This document shows positions 1 to 7,900 of a stretch of 9,295 bases of DNA, in pieces. The stretch comes from UMGS1474 sp050946775 (GTDB lineage Bacteria; Bacillota; Clostridia; Oscillospirales; Acutalibacteraceae), in NCBI GenBank assembly GCA_050946775.1, contig JBMNVL010000076.1:1-9295 (forward strand), in the 5' to 3' direction. Positions within the stretch are counted from its first letter, which is position 1. Every line of letters starts with the position of its first letter. Both the position numbers and the translations under genes were made by a program. The notes under the pieces are model-generated. The model made no database searches. It was given only the letters and a program-made list of their open reading frames with translations, and was not told where the DNA came from.

Positions 1-3000
1 TCACTATATTTACAACAGTGGTACTTCCTATACCATCACAAACGCAACGGCCGCCAATGCAAACACCTGGATCATCAACGAGGATGGAGCATATGCGAAT
101 ACGCTGAATCCTCAGCGGCGGTTGATGTTCTTTGAAACGGGTTACGCACTGGTTGCCCCGTCCAACGATGCGTCTGATACGACGGCTTACTATGTGTTGG
201 ACGACCAAAATCGACTTGTTGCCGCCACGCCGAGCAACGGCAACTATTACGTGCGGTACAACAACGGGTGGACCACCACCACGACCGCAAGCCAGGCGAC
301 GACGATCACCGCAACTTACGTGGATGCCGGTACGGATCTCGCCATCACGCCCTACGTGGACAACAGCACCCAGACCGTCTGGGAGCAGGTGGACGTGGAT
401 ATGACCGTGGGCACCGCCGCCGGTCTGGCGGATTGGCGGGAGACCGTGGTGACCACCGAGCCCAGCAGCTACACCACCAATCCCACCTACCTGCCGCTTT
501 CGATGGACGACAACGGGAAAATCAACCGCCGCAACACCGGCTATATCGTTTCCGGCGCACAATTCGGTACCCCCGGTACGGAAGCGTACGGCCAGAGCAA
601 TGCCGGTAATAAGGGTGACATCCGCGTTTCTTACTACGCAAACAGCAATATTTCGGAATCCACCACCGGCACCGGCACAAACCGCCGGCTGGCGGGGACC
701 TCGATCCGAACGATCAACGGCACGAGCGATCACACCCTGACAAACGCCGAGATCGCCGCATTCCATAAGTTCACAGACAGCGGAGGCACCCAGGGTTCCT
801 TCTCCAAGATGAACGCCGTGCTGGCGGGAGATACCGACGCGCGCATCTACGGTCTGCACTTCATGAACGCGGCCATCAGCGAGGACAACCTGATCACGGT
901 GGCCAACGCCAAGGTCAACGGCAAGACCTACGAGAGTTTTGAGCTGCCGCGAGACTCCATCGACTTCACCTTGAAGGAACGCGGTATCATCAACTTCTTT
1001 GCCGGCACCTACTACTCCGGAAACGACAGCTTCTTCTCGTTGCATAAGATTGAACGCAACGAGGACGGCACCATCGCTTCCATCAAGGAGATCCTGGAGA
1101 TCTACGGCAACGGCAACAAGCCATACGTCTACAGGCTGAGGGATAAAAACGGCGCCGTTACCTACGAAAGCTGGGAGTACTACCCCAGCGGCACCGTAAA
1201 GAGCCACACCGTATACGGGTCTCTTGCCGAGGCGACGAGCTACAGCAGCGTCTTCAACACCAACTGGATCAAAAAGCAAAATTCCCTTACCACCAACGCG
1301 GTGTACTACTTCGAGATCCCGGTGGATCAGGGCGAATACGCTCTGGGCTCGGTTGACGGCGGTACGGGCGCTTATCTGATGTATCTGGATATCGGCGCGG
1401 CCGGCACCGCCTTGAAACCCGAAGGCAACGCCAAGCTGATCGAAGCCGAGTTCAACGACCTGATCGCCAAGCACACCGACGCGGGTGAGGTTTCCTACAC
1501 GGTGCCGGGCGGCAGCCGGGATTCCGAGGTTAAAACCAAGCCCACCTACTTCCCGCTGGCCATGACAAACGGCACGGTGGCGGATTCCAACACCGGCTAC
1601 GTCATCAGCGGCATCTCGACCGATTCCAGTCCGCCGGGAGACATCCGGGTCTCCCGTTACACCAAGTACGCCGGCGGCGACTGGGGCAGCATCCGCAGCT
1701 CTTTGACGGAAGCCACCAACGCGGGTATCCTCAACAACGGGCGGGTGTACACCATCGTCAACGGCCGCCAGCAAAGCGTGACCGACTACGGCATCGGCAA
1801 CCAGTACACCATGCAGTACGATCGGGTCAGCGCTCAGGTGAACGGCCAGCTGCAGGGTCAGCCGTACGTTTACGGTATGCACTTCATGCAATCGGCCATC
1901 AGCCCGTCCCGCACCGTTACGGTGCCCAGGGCGGTCATCAACGGGACGACCTACACCGACTACGTGATGCCCCAGGATTGCATCGACTTCAACGTGGCCA
2001 CCAAGGGACGCATCACCTTTATGGCGGGGACCTACTTCAGCGGGTCGAACGGCACCACCAATTTCTTCTCGCTGCATCAGATCTTCCGCGACGGACAGCA
2101 GGCGATCACCGCCATCCGCGAACTGGCCGAGATCTACGGCGACGGTACCCGCGAAGGGCACTACGTCTATCGCTACTACAACGGCAACGCGGTGGACAGC
2201 ACCTACTACGATCACGAGGGCAACGCGCTGGCGGGTCTGCCCGGCGGTTACCAGCTGATCTATTCCACCGCCGCCATTCGATCCCCGCTCACGGCCGGGA
2301 TCACCTTCAACGGGCAGGCGTTGACGCAGCTGACGCAAAACTCGGTCTACTACTTTGAGGTTCCGGTGGACGCCGGAGAATTCGCTCTCGGCTCGGCGGC
2401 CGGAGACGGCGCTTATCTGATTTATCTGGATATCGCCGCCAACGCCGAATTCAGCGTGAAGACCACCACCACCGAAGTGACCGAAACGATCGTCCACACC
2501 TACTGCTATCCCAACGGCGTGGCGTTTGTGGACGCCGTCGGCTCCACGGTATTCGATACCGACGGCGTCGCGGATCCGCTGAAATCGGTCTTCTTGTCCA
2601 TCCCGGTCGCCAATTCGGCCGGACAGACGACCTTTGCCATGAGCGCAAGCGGCGCCTTGACGGTGACCGGCGACTCGTCGCTGGCGGGCTATTCTCCGCA
2701 GAACGTGCCGGACGGCACCTCGCTGATCGTCAACGGCGGCACGCCGATCACCATGGCGGGACGGACCATCGTGGTGGAGAAGGTGACCGAGATCAACACC
2801 GATCCGGACGGCACCACGATCACCACCGTTACCGTAACGACGCAGACGACCGAAAACGGCGCGACGACCACCACCGTGGAACAAACGGTGAGTGAGCAGT
2901 TCGGTTCGACGCAAACCACCACCGTCACCTCACCGCCGCCGGCGTATGACGGGCATACGCTGATCCCCAACGATTTGACCGCCGCGACACAAACGACCGC

Positions 3001-3307
3001 CGCGATCATTCTGGAGATGCGGGCCGCCGGACAAGGGCTGGCGTTCTCTACCGCGCGCAACGGCAATCTCAACACGGTGGAAACCGACTCGACGCTGACC
3101 ATCGATGATGAAACCTATACGGTATGCGACGTCATCATGCAGCAGGGCGAGGAAAACACCCCGGCCGGCACCTACGCCGTGACCATGACCGGTCCGGCCG
3201 GCAGCTACACCGTGACCGTCGTCACCGTGGACGCGGAATTCGTCTTCACTCTGGGCGGTTCCGCCATCAACGCCACCGGCGATATACCGGTCACCCTGAC
3301 CGCTTAA
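1..3307 (+). CDS. Partial giant repetitive, probably extracellular protein (5' end outside window)
   Basis: The frame is open from position 2 to the TAA at 3305-3307 (1101 codons visible), so the real start lies upstream; the TTG/ATG at 122-127 has no ribosome-binding site and is an internal codon. I do not recognise a catalytic domain. Residues about 160-466 and 513-813 of the visible part are two diverged copies of one module, sharing NTGY[IV][VI]SG, GDIRVS, [LM]HFM, AGTY[YF]SG, FFSLH, EIYG[ND]G and YYFE[IV]PVD. The following ~290 residues are rich in Thr and Val, with a TTT/TVT-rich stretch and a PPP linker before a last beta-rich module of about 120 residues. Composition (many Thr, Asn, Gly, Tyr; very few Cys) fits a secreted or S-layer-like protein. 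The visible C-terminus has no LPXTG motif, membrane segment or dockerin, so any anchor would have to be N-terminal. Function unknown; surface location is inference. Confidence 0.85.
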   Translation, partial: HYIYNSGTSYTITNATAANANTWIINEDGAYANTLNPQRRLMFFETGYALVAPSNDASDTTAYYVLDDQNRLVAATPSNGNYYVRYNNGWTTTTTASQATTITATYVDAGTDLAITPYVDNSTQTVWEQVDVDMTVGTAAGLADWRETVVTTEPSSYTTNPTYLPLSMDDNGKINRRNTGYIVSGAQFGTPGTEAYGQSNAGNKGDIRVSYYANSNISESTTGTGTNRRLAGTSIRTINGTSDHTLTNAEIAAFHKFTDSGGTQGSFSKMNAVLAGDTDARIYGLHFMNAAISEDNLITVANAKVNGKTYESFELPRDSIDFTLKERGIINFFAGTYYSGNDSFFSLHKIERNEDGTIASIKEILEIYGNGNKPYVYRLRDKNGAVTYESWEYYPSGTVKSHTVYGSLAEATSYSSVFNTNWIKKQNSLTTNAVYYFEIPVDQGEYALGSVDGGTGAYLMYLDIGAAGTALKPEGNAKLIEAEFNDLIAKHTDAGEVSYTVPGGSRDSEVKTKPTYFPLAMTNGTVADSNTGYVISGISTDSSPPGDIRVSRYTKYAGGDWGSIRSSLTEATNAGILNNGRVYTIVNGRQQSVTDYGIGNQYTMQYDRVSAQVNGQLQGQPYVYGMHFMQSAISPSRTVTVPRAVINGTTYTDYVMPQDCIDFNVATKGRITFMAGTYFSGSNGTTNFFSLHQIFRDGQQAITAIRELAEIYGDGTREGHYVYRYYNGNAVDSTYYDHEGNALAGLPGGYQLIYSTAAIRSPLTAGITFNGQALTQLTQNSVYYFEVPVDAGEFALGSAAGDGAYLIYLDIAANAEFSVKTTTTEVTETIVHTYCYPNGVAFVDAVGSTVFDTDGVADPLKSVFLSIPVANSAGQTTFAMSASGALTVTGDSSLAGYSPQNVPDGTSLIVNGGTPITMAGRTIVVEKVTEINTDPDGTTITTVTVTTQTTENGATTTTVEQTVSEQFGSTQTTTVTSPPPAYDGHTLIPNDLTAATQTTAAIILEMRAAGQGLAFSTARNGNLNTVETDSTLTIDDETYTVCDVIMQQGEENTPAGTYAVTMTGPAGSYTVTVVTVDAEFVFTLGGSAINATGDIPVTLTA
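479..1399 (+). repeat. Copy A of a ~300-residue protein module
   Basis: First of two homologous blocks in the giant protein (307 residues). It opens with PTYLPLSM, continues through NTGYIVSG, GDIRVSYY, GLHFMNAAIS, FFAGTYYSG, FFSLHKIERN and EILEIYGNGN, and closes with YYFEIPVDQGEYALGS and GAYLMYLDI. The order and spacing of these blocks match copy B about 1.04-1.06 kb downstream. The variable part is the segment after GDIRVS (about 70-80 residues). The module is not one I can name. Confidence 0.75.
1538..2440 (+). repeat. Copy B of the ~300-residue protein module
   Basis: Second homologous block (301 residues): PTYFPLAM, NTGYVISG, GDIRVSRY, GMHFMQSAIS, FMAGTYFSG, FFSLHQIFRD, ELAEIYGDG, YYFEVPVDAGEFALGS and GAYLIYLDI. 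The copies have clearly diverged in both DNA and protein, so this is an old internal duplication and not a recent or assembly-generated one. A linker of about 46 residues separates it from copy A. Confidence 0.75.
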
Positions 3308-3350
3308 AAAAGGCGCGATCTTTCAAAGGTTTTGAAAGATCGCGCCTTTT
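3308..3350 (+). terminator. Perfect 20-bp hairpin after the giant surface gene
   Basis: Positions 3308-3327 and 3331-3350 are exact reverse complements around a 3-nt loop (GGT), starting immediately after the TAA stop. The stem has a GC-rich core (GGCGCGATC) and ends in TTTT. On the plus strand the U-tract is only the four bases inside the stem, then CACG. Read on the minus strand the hairpin is followed by six T (complement of 3306-3311). It probably ends transcription of the upstream gene and could work in both directions. Confidence 0.8.
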
Positions 3351-3358
3351 CACGTAGA

Positions 3359-3388
3359 TTGACAGATACGGCCGGTTTGTGGTATCCT
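3359..3388 (+). promoter_or_regulatory. Probable sigma-A promoter of malQ
   Basis: TTGACA at 3359-3364 is a consensus -35. TATCCT at 3383-3388 is a 4/6 match to the -10 box, 18 bp downstream, preceded by TG one base earlier (3380-3381) as in extended -10 promoters. It sits between the upstream terminator and the malQ RBS, giving a leader of roughly 25 nt, too short for a riboswitch. No operator-like palindrome is obvious here. Confidence 0.65.
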
Positions 3389-3403
3389 TGATTTACCTTT
3401 TGT

Positions 3404-3410
3404 AAAGGAG
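3404..3410 (+). promoter_or_regulatory. Ribosome-binding site of malQ
   Basis: AAAGGAG, 8 nt before the ATG at 3419. It fixes this ATG as the start codon. Confidence 0.85.
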
Positions 3411-3418
3411 TACGGTCT

Positions 3419-4942
3419 ATGTCTGGTAAACCCGATTTTTCCGCCCGCGGCAGCGGGATTTTGATGCCCATCTTCTCCCTTCCCTCCCCTTACGGCATCG
3501 GCGCCATGGGACGGGCGGCGCGAGAATTTATCGACTTTTTGGCGGCGGCCAGGCAGTCCTGGTGGCAGATTTTGCCGGTTGGCCCGACCAGCTACGGCGA
3601 TTCGCCCTACCAGTCCCCGTCGGTCTTCGCCGGCAATCCCTATCTGATCGATCTGGATCTGCTGATCGAGGACGGACTGCTGACCCGCGAGGAGGTCGGC
3701 GCGGTGAACTGGGGCGACGATCCCGGCCGGGTGGATTACGGCGCGCTGTACCGGCACCGCCTGCCGCTGCTGGAAAAGGCCGCCGCTCGCGGATGGGAAC
3801 GGGACAAAGCCGCCGTGGAGGCGTTTGCGGGTGAAAACGCCGGCTGGCTGCCGGAATACGCCCTGTTTATGGCGCTCAAGGAGCGTTTCGGGATGCGTTC
3901 GTGGCTGGATTGGCCGGATGAGGCGCTGCGGATGCATCAAAAGGACGCGGTGGAACAGGCCAGACGGGAGCTGGAAGAGCGGATCCGGGTATACGTGTAC
4001 GTCCAGTTTTTGTTCTTCCGCCAATGGGCCGCGCTGCGGGAATACGCCCATCAAAAGGGCGTGGGGATCATCGGGGATATTCCCATTTACGTGGCGCTGG
4101 ATTCGGTGGACGTTTGGGCGTCGCCCGAATGCTTCCGGCTGGACGAAAAACGGGCGCCGGTGGAGGTCGCCGGCGTACCGCCGGATTATTTTTGCGAGGA
4201 CGGGCAGTTGTGGGGCAATCCCCTGTACGACTACGAAGCGATGGCGCTGACCGGCTACGGCTGGTGGATCCGCCGGGTGGGCGGCGCGCAAAAGCTGTAC
4301 GACGTGATCCGCATCGACCATTTCCGCGGGTTTGAAAGCTACTGGGCGGTGCCCTACGGCGACAAGACCGCCAAAGGCGGCCGGTGGATCAAAGGCCCCG
4401 GCATGGCGCTGGTGGGCGTACTGCGGGGCTGGTTCCACGATCTGAATTTCATCGCCGAGGATCTCGGCGCGCCGTCGCCCGAGGTGGTACGCCTGCTGGA
4501 GGATTCCGGATTCCCCGGGATGAAGGTGCTGGAATTCGCCTTTGATCCCGACGAATCCAGCAGCTACCTGCCTCACGCCTACACCGAAAACTGCGTGTGC
4601 TACACCGGCACCCACGACAACTCCCCTCTTTTGGGATGGCGCAAACAAGCCACCCCCGGCGAGCGAAAAAAAGCCAAAGCCTATCTCGGGCTGAATCCCG
4701 CCGAGGGCTTTACCGACGGGATGCTGCGCGCCGGGATGGGCAGCGTGGCGCGGCTGTTCGTGGCGCAGATGCCCGATTGGCTGGAAATGGGCGACGAGGC
4801 GCGGATCAACGCGCCCGGTACGCCGACCGGCAACTGGCAATGGCGGATGCTGCCCGGACAATGTACCGCCGATCTCGCCCGAAGGATCGCCCGTATGACG
4901 GTGCTGTACGACCGCCAGCGCCCTTTAGCGGCCGCGAAATAA
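3419..4942 (+). CDS. malQ: 4-alpha-glucanotransferase (amylomaltase, GH77)
   Basis: Cytoplasmic enzyme that cuts an alpha-1,4-glucan or malto-oligosaccharide and transfers the released segment to another glucan or to glucose, disproportionating maltodextrins. At 507 residues it is the usual length of a short bacterial GH77 enzyme. The N-terminal region has the family pattern GSGILMPIFSLPSPYGIG (residues 11-28) and PVGPTSYGDSPYQSPSVFAG (53-72). The three catalytic acids of the family are all visible: the nucleophile Asp300 in RIDHFRG, the acid/base Glu347 in IAEDLG, and the transition-state Asp400 in TGTHDN. The 250s loop motif GVPPDYF is at 252-258. All key residues are intact, so it should be active. 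There is no signal peptide. It is a single gene with its own promoter and terminator; no glycogen phosphorylase, pullulanase or maltodextrin transporter gene is next to it in this window. Confidence 0.97.
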   Translation: MSGKPDFSARGSGILMPIFSLPSPYGIGAMGRAAREFIDFLAAARQSWWQILPVGPTSYGDSPYQSPSVFAGNPYLIDLDLLIEDGLLTREEVGAVNWGDDPGRVDYGALYRHRLPLLEKAAARGWERDKAAVEAFAGENAGWLPEYALFMALKERFGMRSWLDWPDEALRMHQKDAVEQARRELEERIRVYVYVQFLFFRQWAALREYAHQKGVGIIGDIPIYVALDSVDVWASPECFRLDEKRAPVEVAGVPPDYFCEDGQLWGNPLYDYEAMALTGYGWWIRRVGGAQKLYDVIRIDHFRGFESYWAVPYGDKTAKGGRWIKGPGMALVGVLRGWFHDLNFIAEDLGAPSPEVVRLLEDSGFPGMKVLEFAFDPDESSSYLPHAYTENCVCYTGTHDNSPLLGWRKQATPGERKKAKAYLGLNPAEGFTDGMLRAGMGSVARLFVAQMPDWLEMGDEARINAPGTPTGNWQWRMLPGQCTADLARRIARMTVLYDRQRPLAAAK

Positions 4943-4946
4943 ACGA

Positions 4947-4994
4947 AACGACCCTGCTCGCCTTTTGGCGGACAGGGTCGTTGTTTGTGTTTTG
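4947..4994. terminator. Bidirectional terminator between convergent genes
   Basis: AACGACCCTG (4947-4956) pairs with CAGGGTCGTT (4973-4982). The upper stem CGCC/GGCG (4959-4962 with 4967-4970) closes a TTTT loop, with one wobble pair and one mismatch between the two stems. On the plus strand it is followed by a T-rich tract (TTGTTTGTGTTTTG). On the minus strand the tail TTTCGTTTATTT is also T-rich. It starts 4 bp after the malQ stop and lies directly after the stop of the minus-strand dockerin gene, so it can serve both. Confidence 0.8.
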
Positions 4995-4995
4995 A

Positions 4996-7900
4996 TTACA
5001 GCGCGGCGATCTTGCCGGTCGCGAACTGCAGGATCATCAGGGCGTCGGAAGCGGTGACGCCGGATTGTCCGTCCACGTCGCCGGCGGCGGTCTGCGTTTC
5101 GGTCAGGGTGATCTTGCCGGTCGCCGCCTGCAGCGCCATCAGGGCGTCAGCGGCGGTAACGGCGCCGTTTTCGTCCACGTCGCCCGGCGTCAGCCCGTCC
5201 AGCGGGCAGATATAGTCGACGTACAGATAAGCGACCGAGGGCATCACGGCGCTTTCCATGACCCGGCTGCCGTTGACGTACGCGGTCATGTCGGCGGCAA
5301 AGGAGCAGACCGGCAAGCCGTTTTCCCTGACCGGCTCCAACCGGATCTCCAGCCGGTAGGTTTTCCCGGCGAGGAAGGTGTCTGGCGGCAGCAACACCCC
5401 GTCGTCGCCCGTCCAGGTGGCCGATACCACCCGGTAATTTTCGGGTGAGGCGGTGGTAAGATCGGTGACGGGCGTCTCCCCTGCCACCGGCGGGAAAACG
5501 CCGTACACCCGCGCATCGGTCACCACCGGTTCCTCGCAGACGCCGAAATAGGCGTGCACGCAGATCACCTCGTCGGCCGCCTGCTCATAGGCGCGCACCA
5601 CCGGCGCGACCGCACCGTTGACGGTGGCGGTCACGGCGGGATCCAGCCGGTCGTCGACCGAGAAGGAGCAGCCCTCTTTCGCCTTGACCCAAACGAACAG
5701 CTCGTATTCGTGTCCGGCGACAAAGGTGCCCGACAGATCGAACACACCGGTTTGCGCGGTAGAATCGTACCATTCGATGGGGTCGGTCGGGTACAGGGCG
5801 CAAAAATCTCCTTCGACCGTCACGTCGGAAAGCGGCCGGCCGGGACGGGGCGGCGTCACCGTCAGCGCCACTTCGTCGATTTGGGCGGAGCATTCGCCCA
5901 TGTCGTATTCCAGCGCCAACCGCTGGGATGCATCGAACCCGCTCACCGTCTGCGGCGAAACCGTTTTAGAGTTGACCGTCAACTCCAAAGCGGATGCGCC
6001 GCTGCCGTCAACGGCAAAGATCCGATCCGCCGCCGGAGCGATCTGCATCGACACCGCGTACCGGTGCCCGGGGATAAACGCGTCGGCGGCGGTAAGGGGC
6101 GAATGGGCCGTCAGGTCGGTCCACTGCAGGTCGACCAGCCGGACGGTGTCGTCGACAGCGTGGATCCGGAAGGACGGTGCCGCACCGGCCCGCGGGGAAT
6201 TGATATGGATCTCGGCGCGGGTAACGCTTTGGCGGACGTTGACCTTGCCGTTTTTCAAGGCGTCACACGCCGTGCGGGCAACGGTCTTTCCGTCCAGCGT
6301 CACCAAACAATCCGCCGCCGCGTAATCGCCGATCGTCTTGCCCTGCGGCAGCAGCATATGATCGAATTCGCCGCCGGTGATGGACACCCGGGCGTCTTCA
6401 CTGCCGATCCACAGCCCGTAGCAGGGACTGTCGGGCCGGCCGTTGGGCTTGGTAAAGGTATACACGCCGCCGCGGATATTCGCCTTGCCGGCGTTGATCA
6501 CCACCGCCCCCTGCCGCTCAATCTGCGGCATGTATTTGCGGGTCAAAAACCGTCCGCCGTCCAGATTCATCACGGCGCCGGCATAATGTTGGCTGATGGC
6601 GCAGCCGGGATACCGGCAGGGCTCGCCGTCCCGGCCGAGCCCTTCGACCCAGCCCTCGATGGTCGCGTTGCCGCTGACGGTCAGCGTCCCCCGGTTGACG
6701 ATCACGGCGTTGTACGCGTCCGCTATGGGCGCCATATACCGCAGTGTACCGTCCCCCTTGATCTCCAGATCGCCGGTGACGTAGATCAGCCCGGCCTGGG
6801 TGACGGATTTTGCCGACGGCGACCAGTTCGCCAGCGAGAAGGTCGCGTCTCCCGCGAGGATCAGGGTCTTGGTGCCCCACTCCATGATCGAATAATACAT
6901 CTCTTTGGGATCGCCAAAAGGCGGCGACGGCAGTTCCTCCTGCGCCACGTCCATCAGCCGGACGTACCGGATCCCCGGCTCGGTCAAAGCGCCCTTGAGA
7001 TCCCGCAGGCAATAACAATCAACCGGCCGCGCCTCGCTGCCGCCGCAGCCGGCGGGAAAATCCGCGATGAAGTGAAATTCCACCCGGATGGTGCCGCCGG
7101 TAACGCTCTCCACGAGCGTCGTATACCGGCCGGCTTCCACGCCGTCAAGAATCCCCTGGGTATCTGGGGTAAATATGTTCGCGTTGGGATCGGCGGCGCG
7201 GAAGGTAACGCCCAGACAATACTCCACCCCGTACTGGAATCGCTCGCCGGTCGGCAGGATCCGGCCGGTCTTGGCAACGTGCCACAAGGCGCCGGCGTCC
7301 ACCACGGAATACGGCTCGCCGTAGGGAACGTACTTTTTCAAATCGGCCACCGGCGCGGCGATTTGCCCCGCTGTCGGCGGCTGGATCCCCTCCAGTCGGA
7401 CATAAGGAATCTCGCTTTTTTCAGGCAGGCGGAAGGGGAATGTCAGGCGCACCACCCGGTTTCCGTTTTGGGTGGAGACGCTTTTGGTGACAGCCTGTCG
7501 CCCGTCGATGGTCGCCATCAACTGATTCGCCGGCACAAAATCGTATCCCTCCCGGGCGCGAACGTCGACGATCAGGGTATACGTTTTGCCGCCGACGAAC
7601 TTGTTGTTTTCAAGCTCGCCGTCCCAAGCCGAGAAGGAAACGTCGGCGTTGTTGTATGCCAAATCGACCTCGTTGAGAGGCGTCGCCCCGTCCTGCGGCA
7701 GCTCAAGTACGGTCAGTTCCACCAGCGAGATGGCGGGATACGACCGCGCCCCGGCGACCGAAAAAGAAAAGGTGACGGTCAGCCTATCATCAAAAACAGC
7801 GCCCCGTTTGGCCGTATAATCGGCCGCGTCCGCGTCGCTCAGCTGCACGGCAACGTCCGGCGAAAAGCGGCGGTTGCCGTCTGTCGTTCGCAGGTGAAGC

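Noticed and set aside
122..127. TTG/ATG as the start of the first gene
   Set aside because: The same frame is open to the window edge with similar composition, and no RBS or promoter precedes this point, so the codons are internal.
2..478. A third copy of the ~300-residue module upstream of copy A
   Set aside because: I found none of the shared blocks (GDIRVS, AGTY.SG, FFSLH, GAYL.YLDI) in this stretch, so it appears to be a different region.
2689..3102. Minus-strand open frame of 137 codons rich in Val
   Set aside because: It is the reverse of the Thr-rich codons (ACC/ACG read as GGT/CGT-type triplets in another frame) of the giant protein; no start signals.
3350..4861. Minus-strand open frame of 503 codons opposite malQ
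   Set aside because: malQ is certain from its catalytic motifs. The antisense frame has no RBS or recognisable domain and owes its openness to GC-rich codon use.
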